Assembly (NCBI GenBank): GCA_013423325.1
Contig: BLJB01000135.1
Coordinates: 49,026 to 113,025 of the forward strand
Length of the DNA: 64,000 nucleotides
Direction of reading: 5' to 3'
Source of the DNA: Usnea hakonensis
Lineage: Eukaryota; Ascomycota; Lecanoromycetes; Lecanorales; Parmeliaceae
Shown: piece by piece, positions 22,870-32,904 of the stretch
Position numbering within the stretch: the stretch's first letter is position 1
How the letters are laid out: every line of letters starts with the position of its first letter
Translations under genes and position numbers: made by a program
The notes under the pieces: generated by a model
What the model saw: the letters and a program-made list of their open reading frames with translations, nothing else
The model's database searches: none
What the model was told of the DNA's origin: nothing

Positions 22870-23734
22870 TCAAAAAGGGAAGCTTTCCTTCGCAGACTCA
22901 ATGTCTGCGATGCGATAAGAAGACTCCTCCCAAGGGGTCAAGCTGCCAAAACCCAACCACCGTTGCATTCGCTCGTCGATGAGATTCAACAGCCATCGAA
23001 AATAGCAATCATGGCATGACTGCCATTCCTCGAGCGTATCGACAGAAGCTTGGACTTCACGACGGGAAAAGAGGAAATTCCAGGCATGCTAAACCACAGT
23101 CAACACAATTCCGAAGGGGCTTGGTCATCTTAGAACTCACCACCATCTCGTGCGTCAAGGTCTGCACCGTCTGCATTCTTGGCTCGGTTTGGCCGCCTTG
23201 AATGGCGTACCTGTTGAGGAGGATGTGGCAGGTGGTATCATCCTCGTCGAAGCTTGTAAAGCCAAGCTTTTCGATTATATTTGAGCCCGAGAATGTATGC
23301 ACGTCATCCCAGGAGACCTGAATGGTATCCCGGAGACGGCCATCGAAGAAAGCTGTATCCAAATCGCGTACGATTTGCACAAGCATCTCCGGGCCCCAAA
23401 CAGGAGTACAGAGGACCTGTCTAATGCGGTCAAGCGCGCCTTGAACCTTTCGACTCGGCCATTCATTAACGAGAAAGTTTGTTAGCCATCTAGTGGCCTC
23501 GGCCTTCGATGATTGAAGCCTTGGTCCAGGCACAGCCTTCGTGTAGCCAGCTATGTCATCAAAGCTGCAGCCACCATACCGTATTGCGAAACTCGGGTTC
23601 AGAGTTTGGAAAGTATATAAAAGGAACGGCAGGTTACATCCTGTGGTCAAAGCCAAGGTGTTTGGTGAGAATGCAGATGATGGGGACATCACGGGAGCTG
23701 GAAAGGTCACTGAGTGTGAGAAAGAAACAACCAT
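22870..23734 (-). CDS. SprT-like zinc metalloprotease, copy 1
   Basis: Exons 23141-23734 and 22870-23088 with a 52-bp intron (GTGAGT...GGTTTAG) give 270 residues. SprT/Spartan-type domain: IVRDLDTAFFDGRLRDTIQV then SWDD, HILLNRYAI, and THEMV in exon 1 followed by HAWNF in exon 2. Together these make the HEMVH zinc site (195-199) with Glu196 as catalytic base. A third ligand is likely His224 in SCHDCYFRWLLNLID. Family members cleave DNA-protein crosslinks (Spartan, Wss1-like) or have unknown substrates. No PIP box or ubiquitin-binding motif is visible. The intron falls exactly between the two zinc histidines. The N-terminal 90 residues are not conserved to my eye. Confidence 0.78.
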
Positions 23735-23935
23735 TGTATTGCAAAGGAGGCCTCATCACCAGATTGACACTAAAATCGGCGGTCTAGCCAAAGTGATCAA
23801 GTGTTCTTTCTAAGCACACATTCTCCGGCAGGAGAAGCAAGCAAACTTAACATTAACAGACTGCTCACACTTAACATTAACAGACTGCTCACAACAATAA
23901 TTTGGGTTTGTGGATTCTGTTACCCCTACCCATTC

Positions 23936-24705
23936 TCACAATATCTGATGAAAATTGGGATTCGTAACATCGTAGCAAGGCCAATATACATTTCTCGCAA
24001 TTGCTTCAAGTCCAAGTAAGCACCTGGCTCTCCTATCTACAGCATGAATCTTCGTCCCGAACTCCAAGTCATGATTGTGACCACCAGTAGCACCGACCCG
24101 CACGATCTCGCAGGCATGCTATCTCCTGTCAGTCAAGTTCATTCTGTAAACGGACACCTGTGTTATACGCATTTTTGGTCTGTAACACTTACACACATCT
24201 CATGCAGCGTCGTCCTGCACATCTTTGGGAAGGGAGTAGGACCCAAAACTATTTCTTCCGCATTTAGATAAATCACGGCATGTCCGAGGCTTGAACAACT
24301 CCAGGTTGTGCCGAGTGGTGTCTCTGCATCAAAGAAGAAAGTCCTGGCTCTCCAGGAAACGCAAACGTAGCCTCGAAGGACACCACCGAAGAAGACGGCA
24401 TCAAGATCCAAAAACATTTTGATGATCGGATCCAGACCCAACGCACGGCGGAAAACGTTGTATACAGCGTGTTTCAGGCGGCGTAAGGCATTTTGTTCAT
24501 ATGATGAAAGCGTTTGTCTCAAATCATTGCATCCAACAACCTCCCTTGTTGCCTACCTGTGACTCACGAACAGGCGATGAGTAAGACCAGGGTGTTGGTG
24601 GACCATTTCGAGATCTGATTGCAGACAAAGATAAGGAGTCTCATCATAAATATTGACGGGTCGGGCTATGTCCTCGAGCAGATCCTCTCGGCTAATGGGC
24701 GACAT
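23936..24705 (-). CDS. SprT-like zinc metalloprotease, copy 2
   Basis: Three exons, 24557-24705, 24193-24517 and 23936-24118, give 218 residues. The core reads KMFLDLDAVFFGGVLRGYVC then VSWRA, VIYLNAEEI and LHEMC at the end of exon 2, with HAC opening exon 3. The zinc site is HEMCH (155-159). A third ligand is His172 or His174 in GATGGHNHDLEFG, closer to the Spartan form GGHG than in copy 1. Start is ATG 24705; the frame further upstream has no ATG. It sits 202 bp upstream of copy 1 on the same strand and shares the intron inside the HExxH motif, so the two probably arose by duplication and then diverged strongly. Confidence 0.75.
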
Positions 24706-25044
24706 TCTTATATTTGCTCCTGTGAACAATCTGGTTGGGAGACGCGTTCTTGGGTGTCTGAAGAGTGCGAGGGCAGGTTGCAAAAAGCTAGGGAGACTAA
24801 TCCAACATTAAGATTGATTGAAGGTAGGTAATGACTGACACGTACCACGCACCATGCCGCTTGCAACTTCTCCTACAGCATCTGGCAACCCGTCTGCCCA
24901 GACAAGCGGTCAGGCTCTTCTCTCTGTCCAACAGTGAGAATTAAAGGACAAGATCTAGCTATTTCTTAGATAAAAAACATCCAGGAAAGTATGGGGAACG
25001 CAGAGTTCCTATTTGAGGAAACCCCATGCCTTGGTATTTGGGTT

Positions 25045-25236
25045 TCAGAAGCGCCAGGCCCGTTCAAGCATATCATAATTTATTGGCTGAGTATCTCCGA
25101 AGAACCAGCCACCGGACTCGATGAGCCTCTCTGAGCCGTACCATACCGTCGGTTCTATTTGGCCGATCAGAATGATGCAGAAAGCACTTTGTCGAGCTTC
25201 CGGAACCCCAAAGCTAATGGCAACTCGTGCTATCAC
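25045..25236 (-). CDS. Possible last exon of an unrecognised gene
   Basis: The minus frame reads VIARVAISFGVPEARQSAFC, then IILIGQIEPTVWYGSE and GGWFFGDTQPINYDMLERAW before a stop. Composition and hydrophobic pattern look protein-like, but no family is recognised and the upstream exon was not placed (an in-frame stop lies about 40 bases further on). It may be a remnant. Confidence 0.28.
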   Translation of the reverse strand: MIARVAISFGVPEARQSAFCIILIGQIEPTVWYGSERLIESGGWFFGDTQPINYDMLERAWRF

Positions 25237-25907
25237 TGATGCATGGAACTCGCTCGCCGAAGCAGACTTCCATCACGGCAATGATCTGAAGTGACAGTCT
25301 GATCTGTCCCCGTGATGCACTTGGGTGGTGGATCTAGTCTCCTGAGATTAAGTTCACATAGCCTTATTCTATACAACGACATATGCTATCAAACCTGAGA
25401 TGCTAAGGAAATGATTTGAACTGATAATTCTGTATTGGAAGAGACTTTGCAGGGTGCTTCAATGGTGCCCTGTGTCAGAAACAGATGTGGGGCCAACCTC
25501 CATCTATTGGTGTTTTCTGGAATTACTGGACACCATTGACAGAGTGCTTGGTCAAAGAAAGCTCGTTGGAGCTTGCAGCTTTGAGCAATAAGCTGGATGC
25601 ATATGAAACTTTTCTTGGAGGTACTGTGCGTTTCCGAATCATTCATGCTTGTCTCTTAAGTGTCGTTGCACAAAATTTAGTTAAGCAAAACAAGCGTACT
25701 TTTCGGTACCACTACGACTAGCGGCCGAAGAAACTTGTACATAAAATTCACGAGAAATGATGCTACTTTGCTCACAGAGATTATTCATCATTTTCTATTC
25801 TTCATTTCACTCTTCTCTTTTGGCTACGACCTCAAGAATGTTTGGCCGATTCATCTATCCACAGCCTGTTTCTTTGGAAGTACGCTCGCCCCTTCCCGTC
25901 CTCACCA

Positions 25908-26628
25908 TCACATTCCAACCCATCCCAACCCCCCAGTATCCTCCCTATCCTCCTCACCGGCGCCAGAACTCTCGTCAAAGTCCGGAGTGTCGTAGTCGCT
26001 TTCGGAGCTCTCAGAGTCGTCAATCCTGGGGAGCGAAGGGTGGAAAGCATTCTCGTCATTGACGCTGCGATCAGTGATGGCTCCAACGCGATTGGTCTTG
26101 TGCGCAGGATTGCTACGTTTTGCGTCAACAGCGGGTCTTTGGGCGTGTTGGTGACCGTGAAAAGTATCTTCGGTGGCAGCTTTGGGATGGGCCGTGGACA
26201 TTGCAACTGCGATCCGAGGTCGGTTCAGGTCGTCAGCTTGCTGGACGAGGTGTACGGGCAGCTTAGGGTAGTCGAAGCCGTGCCGTGCAGGCTCGAATGG
26301 TTTATTTCTTGTGGGGCCGAAATGGAACATCGGAACAGTGGTGAGGGAGCCGCTCGAGATCGTCATTGAAGAGATTGGGTGCTGGACGAGGAGATCTGGC
26401 GTTGTTGCCAGCTTTGCGTTTGTACTCTTCCCATTTGGCAGCTAGTCGTTCCTCTCCCTGTTCAACCTGAGCCCCCATTTGCTGTATTCTTCGCTTCCTA
26501 GCGTCGTATCCATTATCTTTACGGTCTAGAGATGACCAAGGGCCTGTCTCTAATACTGTCGGGGCTGGTGATCTTGATGCCGAAAACTGTATTTCAGAGT
26601 TGCACGAGCAAAACGTCATCTGAAACAA
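25908..26628 (-). CDS. Hypothetical charged protein, model unresolved
   Basis: Two overlapping minus frames look coding. One is 26302-26628, with the helical charged run KRRIQQMGAQVEQGEERLA. The other is 25908-26366, starting from an ATG and ending in an acidic tail with ESSESDYDTPDFDESSGAGE. They differ in frame and I could not place an intron of normal size between them. They follow directly the stop of the membrane protein gene and may be its cytoplasmic extension by alternative splicing, or a separate small gene. Confidence 0.33.
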
Positions 26629-26644
26629 CGGTCAATGGGTTACC

Positions 26645-27658
26645 CTATCCCCTATCCCGTGCTGCCATGGCCTCCAATTCTATCCCAGTCTGGCCTCCCA
26701 CCAGCTCAGCTCCCCTTCTTTCTGCAGCGTCCAGTTCCTTTCGAGCATCTTCGGCTGTCAACTCGGGTTTCTCGTATCGCTCTGAACCCAGCAGTATCAC
26801 CTCCGCGTCTGTCGACGTGCCAGCATGCACTCTGTCTCTCTGGTGCTGTCTTCGCAGCCGGCGTACTAGGAAGTATAGCACTATACCGGCAAGTACTGTA
26901 ACTCCAACGCCTAAACCAGCTCTTTTGCTTGAGTTGAGCCCCGAGGTGGCTGTCTTTTGGTCCGTTGGAGACTTGTCAGAGGATGTAGAAGGTAATGCTA
27001 TAGGTTTTGTAGAGGATGCAGGAGGTAGTGCTATAGATTTTGTTTGAGAAGCGATGGTAGAGGTTGATGGTGGTGCTGTATTTCTTGTTGGGGATACGGA
27101 AGTCGAGACAGAAAGGGTGTTTGTTGATTGAGTACTCGTGATAGTTGGAATTTGATAGCCGTTAGCGCTGTAGAACCCGCTGAGGCTCGCGGCGATAGCT
27201 GGTAGTGGAGCGGTGTAATTATAACGTATTTCTTTGACACCTTGGTGATTAAAGCAGCAGGTTATGTTGTTGGCTTCCGGACAAAAAGTCCCATCGTCAC
27301 ACTTTGTAGTATTTAGTGTATAATTAAACTGTTGACCAGGTCTTTCTACTGCTCAGTACTGTTAGAGAGCGATCTTGATAGAGTATAAATAGGGAATGAA
27401 TGGCTAACGTAAAGCGAGTGGACACGCCGGGTCACGCCATAATTTATCAGTACAACTTCCCACGCGTTTGATGTCATCAATATTGCTGCAGTAGAGATTC
27501 GTTGAGCATGTCCAACCCTGTCCACAACAGGCGCTGACATTCGCGCCTGGATCACATGGTAGATCGTTATTCAGTGAGTCGTCCACGAAGTAGCATTGCT
27601 TGAGTTGACAGTAGCAGCATCGTGCAAGAAAGGTATACAGCAAGAGAAAACGAATCAT
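26645..27658 (-). CDS. Single-pass membrane protein with Cys-rich ectodomain
   Basis: Exons 27409-27658 and 26645-27345 (63-bp intron GTTAGC...CAGTAG) give 316 residues. Signal peptide MIRFLLLYTFLARCCYCQ; ectodomain with many cysteines (CDPGANVSACCGQGWTCSTN and ANNITCCFNH) and N-glycosylation sites; a Ser/Thr/Pro-rich linker of about 80 residues; a membrane helix about residues 213-231 (GLGVGVTVLAGIVLYFLVRR) with a basic stop-transfer; and a charged cytoplasmic tail. The layout resembles fungal cell-wall sensor-like proteins (Wsc/Mid2 type) but no WSC domain is recognisable. The direct repeat SIALPPASST/PIALPSTSSD lies in the linker. Function unknown. Confidence 0.68.
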
Positions 27659-28346
27659 GATAGTACCCTCCAAAAGCTAGGAAAGCGAATCTATCGTGAC
27701 GAAAGTTTTAGAAAGAAAGGATGCGCTCAAAGATGACACGATAGCAAGACATTCCATGTTCATCTGCATACGCCGTAAGGCTCCGCTGCAACCATATTGG
27801 CTCTACAGCCCCACGGAGGAAAGGATTCCAAGGCTGTGTTTAAATTTCGATTTGGTGTTATGCATGGTATGAGAGTAGTGGAGGGAGGTTTTATGATCCC
27901 TGGCTCGTCTGTTGTAGTTGAATTAATCAGGACCTGGCGAAAGCACACAAAGGTGTCCACATTAGCTGCACCACTCAATTGTGCGCCCAACGCTATTCTG
28001 AAGCTTAAAGGCGTTCAGATCAGTAAGGGACTTGGGCCATGACTCCTTGAAAGTTCCGCACTTTGGCGCTTTCGACAACAGGAAGCGTAAATTTCTGTTT
28101 CGCATCCATTTTGGTTGGCGCTGATATCCGCCTGCGCCTTATGATTTCAGGCTTTCACCTACTGCGCCTCTATTTGCTTCAACCCTCTTCCCGATTTGAA
28201 AGACGAACAGTCGGATTCAGCATCAAAGACGAGGCTGTAGGATTGGAGGATGGGTTGCTTAAATTAGATGTATGTATATAGTCTTAAGACCGGATTAGCT
28301 TTAAGACGGCCCGTAGTCAGTGGGCTGAATTCGGCTTGCCGAACGA
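27659..28346. other. Intergenic, no gene supported
   Basis: A minus frame at 27760-27990 has a plausible look (PGIIKPPSTTLIPCITPNRN) but no start, family or splice context that I could establish. Confidence 0.35.
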
Positions 28347-29612
28347 TTACAGCAAGCCCAGCTCTTTCAAAACCTCTTCCTCAAGCAGTTCATTATCTTC
28401 TTTACGGTACACTCTGACGTCGCTCGTTGCATCGGGCCGTCTGACCCATCCGGACCCCAGAATTGCGCCAGGTACCAGTTGCTCTCTTTCGATCCATCGT
28501 TCTCGAAACAAGGTCCCGACGTTTCTTCTCTTCTGTCCCCTGGATCGCTGTATCCAATCCATCGCTTCCATCAACAACGTCTGAGACTTATTGGATGATG
28601 GCTGAGCCAATTCTGCAGGAAGCAGTGGTGCCGTGCGTCCTTTGAAGAGAGAATACCAGCTGAAAGATGTGTTTGAACTGCCAAGGAGGGCATCCTTCGT
28701 AATGTACTCGTAGGCGAAGGGGAAGAACCCGGCCATTTCCCAGTCGATGATTGCGGCCAGATCGTACCGTTGGACTGATGCGCCGCCGTCGCTCACCACA
28801 TGCACCGGGCGGACGAGTAGATTGCGCGGTTCGAGGTCATTGTGGCAGAGCACGGCATCTCGCTGGAGCGATTCGAGATCCTTGCGCCCGATGTGGAGGA
28901 CCATTGGGATTTCTTCGTCCGTAGAGGCCATCACGATGCCATTGTTGTCGTCGCTTGGTTCACTCACGCTGGGGCTCAACGTCAATTTTTTGCTCACGCC
29001 GTTGTACGCGATGATGGCCGTGAGGAGATTGGGCATGTCGTTGAAGAATCCGATTTCTCGGTTCCCGAGAGCTACGTTGTTCGGGTTGCTGGGCGAGACA
29101 TCTCCTTCCTTCCCAGTCGTTTTGAAAAAGACCCCGCTCCCGCCAGCTTTCAGGATTGCCAGAACGGATTCATCTGCCAGATTAAGATTCTGAAGCTTCG
29201 TCATTGCATCCAGCACCGTGTCCATGATGTCGGATTGCTGATGGTCTGTCAAATCATCCCAGACCGTCTCCAGCGTCACAGCGTTGTCCACAAAGGCCGA
29301 AACGGAAAAATCGATTTCTCGTCCGTCCCCCGGTTTTGCGGTACCGGTTTGGAACACAGCCGGAACGACTTCTGGGATCGCCAATGTTGCCAGTTGTTGA
29401 AGCGCCGAGACGGTGCGTAAGGGAACTTTTGATGGAAGCTCAAGACGTACGACGACATTTCCAGGCAATGGTTCAGTGGGGCGAGTAGCTTCCGAATGTG
29501 CGATGAAGGTGCACACTTCATACGTTTGGGATAAGATGGTTATGCTTGTTGGCTTGGAATGGGAAAATATACAATCCAAGAGTGCTTTGTCAGGCTCGAG
29601 GAGAACAGACAT
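28347..29612 (-). CDS. APH-type phosphotransferase (kinase-like)
   Basis: Single exon, 421 residues from ATG 29612; an earlier ATG at 29669 would add 19. Aminoglycoside-phosphotransferase/choline-kinase-like fold: VVVRLELPSKVPL in the N-lobe; Brenner motif LCHNDLEPRNLLV with catalytic Asp259 (HND at 257-259) and metal-binding Asn nearby; and the DFG-equivalent AAIIDWEMAGFFPFAYEY with Asp290. Such proteins are numerous in filamentous fungi and phosphorylate small molecules or lipids; the substrate here is unknown. C-terminal part is basic then acidic (EEEVLKELGLL). Confidence 0.82.
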   Translation of the reverse strand: MSVLLEPDKALLDCIFSHSKPTSITILSQTYEVCTFIAHSEATRPTEPLPGNVVVRLELPSKVPLRTVSALQQLATLAIPEVVPAVFQTGTAKPGDGREIDFSVSAFVDNAVTLETVWDDLTDHQQSDIMDTVLDAMTKLQNLNLADESVLAILKAGGSGVFFKTTGKEGDVSPSNPNNVALGNREIGFFNDMPNLLTAIIAYNGVSKKLTLSPSVSEPSDDNNGIVMASTDEEIPMVLHIGRKDLESLQRDAVLCHNDLEPRNLLVRPVHVVSDGGASVQRYDLAAIIDWEMAGFFPFAYEYITKDALLGSSNTSFSWYSLFKGRTAPLLPAELAQPSSNKSQTLLMEAMDWIQRSRGQKRRNVGTLFRERWIEREQLVPGAILGSGWVRRPDATSDVRVYRKEDNELLEEEVLKELGLL

Positions 29613-31133
29613 GGTCTGAACCAAGACCAGCGGATGATCAAGATCCAAGTTTGAAAAATTGAGCAGCATAGAGTAGAGTAGAGACAAGTGCAGTCAAGTG
29701 CTTGAACATAAGTAGCATGAACTGTTGTGTTAGATAGGTAGATGTTGACGATCTAGCATCAGCATGAGCTATACAAGGACAAAGTTGCTGGAATATCAAG
29801 GTCGGAGCATAAACCCTAAGTCCTAAGGTATGCTGTTGAGATTTGGCATCCAAATTTGGTGCGGGGACTGGTGTGGGCTGGGATTCCCAGCCACCCCAAT
29901 TAGTATGACAGTTCACCCATCTGAACGAGATACATCCAACCTTCTCCTCTGAAGAACAATCACATGGACCAATTCCCCTCCTTCCTTCCTTCGCAAAAAA
30001 TTTCCCCCTTCTATTTCACCAATAATCCAACTCTCAAATCCGAAGATCACAATCTTCCTCACTTTCCCTTACCTTCGCAGACAGATGCCGTACCTCAGGT
30101 ATATAAAGGTCATTTGTCAAAAAGCTTGTGAATCACCATATCATCGACACCAGCAAGAAAAAGACGTTTGGCTCGAATACGTAGCGTGTTAAGAGACTTT
30201 CTGTCTTTTTGCATGGTTTGCATGCTCCTTTTTGGCACGTTGGAATTGATTTCACGGCACGGATTTTGGCTCGAATGTATCTATCTCGTTGTTGTTACTT
30301 TCTGAAAACCGTGAAAACTGCGGTGTCGGTGTCCTCCATGCTGGAAATGATATATTGGAAAGGCAAGAGAGGAGGGGGGAGGCGAGACCCGGGCTTATGT
30401 TTTGGTGGTTTGTGGGGTGGGGATGTAAGCCGGTTCGTGGTTGGAGGTTGGAGGGATAGGAGCTGCGAGGGAAAAGTGTGTGTGCGTGTGTGTGTGCGTG
30501 GATGATTGCTTGGATGAAGGGAGGTGAGGTATGGGATTTAAGATGATTCTTTATCCCCTCTACTGGCAGGGCGTTACAAAAAAAATTCAGGGGATCCCGA
30601 CTGAAAACCACACAGGTCCTACTTACGACCGGAACATGTCAAAAGCAATGGTTGACCTCGCGGTCATGCTTTTTCAGGGGCTTTATACCATATTAATTAA
30701 AACTTCTGTTATAAACCTCGATGTTTGAAAGTTATGATGTTGCGAACGGAGCCATGTTTAGGTTCTGCCAAGGCATTTTATGACAGTGGATGGGGTAGCC
30801 CCCCTCACGATCAGACAGGATGGAAACATCACCCTGTATTCTCGCGCAGCTCTACGCCATCGGTCAAGGAACTTCAGACTGGTGATGAAAAGTGGGCAGC
30901 ATGGCGTTGAGCGTTTTCATCATTCCATTGATATTCCACTTTTAGAATGCGTTGGGAAACATGTTGATTAGTTTGCTGTAAAACAATAGCCTTCTGCCAA
31001 CTGCGCTATTCCGGCAAGGCGCTGCAAGTCTGTTCATAGAAAGTAGCTTTGAATCATTGCTCGACTGTTGATCTTAAGGAGCCAAGGAACCATTCTCCCA
31101 GCAAACAATGTCTATGGTTCTGGGAAGCTCAAA
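29613..31133. other. Intergenic with (GT)n microsatellite
   Basis: No gene supported. A gtgtgtgcgtgtgtgtgtgc run lies at about 30478-30499 and short polypyrimidine stretches near 29960-30070. Confidence 0.45.
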
Positions 31134-32904
31134 TCATCGCGCCGCGATTGTCACTCTTGCAGGGAAGCCATCGACTGGACGAGTAGTTCCCTTCAAGGCA
31201 TAATATGCTCTCTCACTGTTCACAGTTTTCGGCTCCTTTGTCCTATGAATCCGATCCCACTCGTCATAGCTTGCCGTAATGTTGAAGCTTCGCAAGGTCA
31301 TCACCATAACAATCTTAAGTTCCAACAGAGCAAGTTCCTGACCTATACAGTTACGCGGTCCCCATTCGAAAGGTCTCCATGCTCCTTTAACGGGATGCAA
31401 AGGATCCCCATCTGGAACGAGCCAGCGTTCGGGTAGGAAAGAGTCTGGCTGTGGCCAATAGAGGGGTTCACGATGCATGCCTTGATGTGCACACCAGATA
31501 GTGGAGCCTTCGGTTGGATATTGACGGCCGTCATGAGTCAGACACATATCTGGCTCTCCTTCACGCGTGGCGGAAGCAGGTGGGAATAATCTCAGAGTCT
31601 CCTTGATAACAGCAAGAGTGAACGGTAAGCGATTGAGAGCCTGAGGATTTGCTGTTATCGCGGCCTTACTTTGCCTTAGATCGGAACCAAAAACATCGTC
31701 GTGCTCTGCTCGCACACGCTGTAGGGCTAAAGGGTTGCACGACAATGTATGATAGATATAGCAAATCATAGAACTTGTCGTGTCGTGCCCTGCGAGGATG
31801 AATACTTTCATCTGGCTCACAGCAAATCTCTTGAAGTCTGCGTCCATGCTACGGACAGCATTTGACCCCGGCTGTCCCTCAAGATATTCGTTCAGAGCAA
31901 GACTTACCACCGTTCTATTTGCTTCATCCTTATCTGTCACGGCACCTCCGAGATCTCGATGTGTTGTGAAACAGTTTTCAAGCTGACGACTCATATAGCG
32001 ATTCATGCGCCAAATATAGTATCCTTGAAAGAGAGGACGAAAAGGATTCCATCGGACGAAAGGGTTCATCTCGGTCCCAGTTGTGTTCCAAGGTATCTGC
32101 GCACGGAGTGCCGAAACGAATGCATTCCTCGATCTTTGCGAATTAAAACGCGCATCCCTGGCTTGTCAGCCAATGAAAATGAAAGCTACCAGGAGGCTCA
32201 CAGAACGACCCGTCCAATAACATCCATGGTCAGTTTCACAGTAGCCTCTTCCAGGAGAAAAACGGCGCCGGATTGTGCACGCTCCATCAAGATCTCGCAG
32301 AACACTGAAACCTCTTGGGCAATCTGAGGGACTAGGTGTATGAGATGGCTGGCACTAAACCCTGGATTGTAAACACTACGCCACTTCTTCCATTTTGGAC
32401 CTTCCAAGCTCACTAGGTCTTGGTTGTTAGCCAGTGGCTTTATCCATGTGCGAAGTTCTGGTGATTTGCGCAGCGGCCGTTCCTGAGTGAATTGTTGTAC
32501 TACCGATGGAGAAGATACGATAAGAAGGGGACGACTAAAGGGCCACATGTCAAGATAGAAGACATGGCCGATATCGGGGAAGGCTTGTCTAATCAGACCG
32601 GGTAAATATGTTGGGTGAGCATCTGCAGGAATGTTGGAAAGCAGATCTTTGGCGAGGAGCAAGTGACCGAACACTGGATGGTGTGGGGGCATGGACTGTA
32701 TCTTTTTAGTGCGTTGCCCAAAGTGAAGCACTCATATGCCAAAGCTATAGAATGACTCCTTACTAGACCCTGTCTCCTTAACTTGACAAAATGCATGCGT
32801 GCCTTGAAGAGGTTGACCAGGAATGTAGCCAAGAGAGTGAAGCAAGCTACAACTAGCGCTCGTTGAATGTCGTGGGAATACTCGAGTCCGAGATTGAACA
32901 ACAT
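31134..32904 (-). CDS. Cytochrome P450 monooxygenase
   Basis: Heme-thiolate monooxygenase anchored in the ER. Exons 32764-32904, 32202-32701 and 31134-32157 (introns 62 and 44 bp) give 554 residues. N-terminal helix about 16-31 (LVVACFTLLATFLVNL), then the hinge RRQGLIQSMPPHHPVFGHLL. I-helix AGHDTTSS at 336-343 holds the oxygen-activating Thr; K-helix KETLRLFPP has ExxR at 400-403; the heme loop FEWGPRNCIG has the Cys ligand at 484. The start is the ATG before the membrane helix; the longer frame has no ATG. Substrate unknown. The nearest neighbour upstream is a divergent seven-helix protein 2.4 kb away, not an obvious biosynthetic cluster. Confidence 0.92.

Noticed and set aside
25842..26369. 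Plus-strand frame of 175 residues
   Set aside because: Opposite two minus-strand frames with better protein character; no family resemblance.
30252..30611. Minus-strand frame of 119 residues with His/Thr repeats
   Set aside because: Translation of a GT microsatellite and G-rich DNA.
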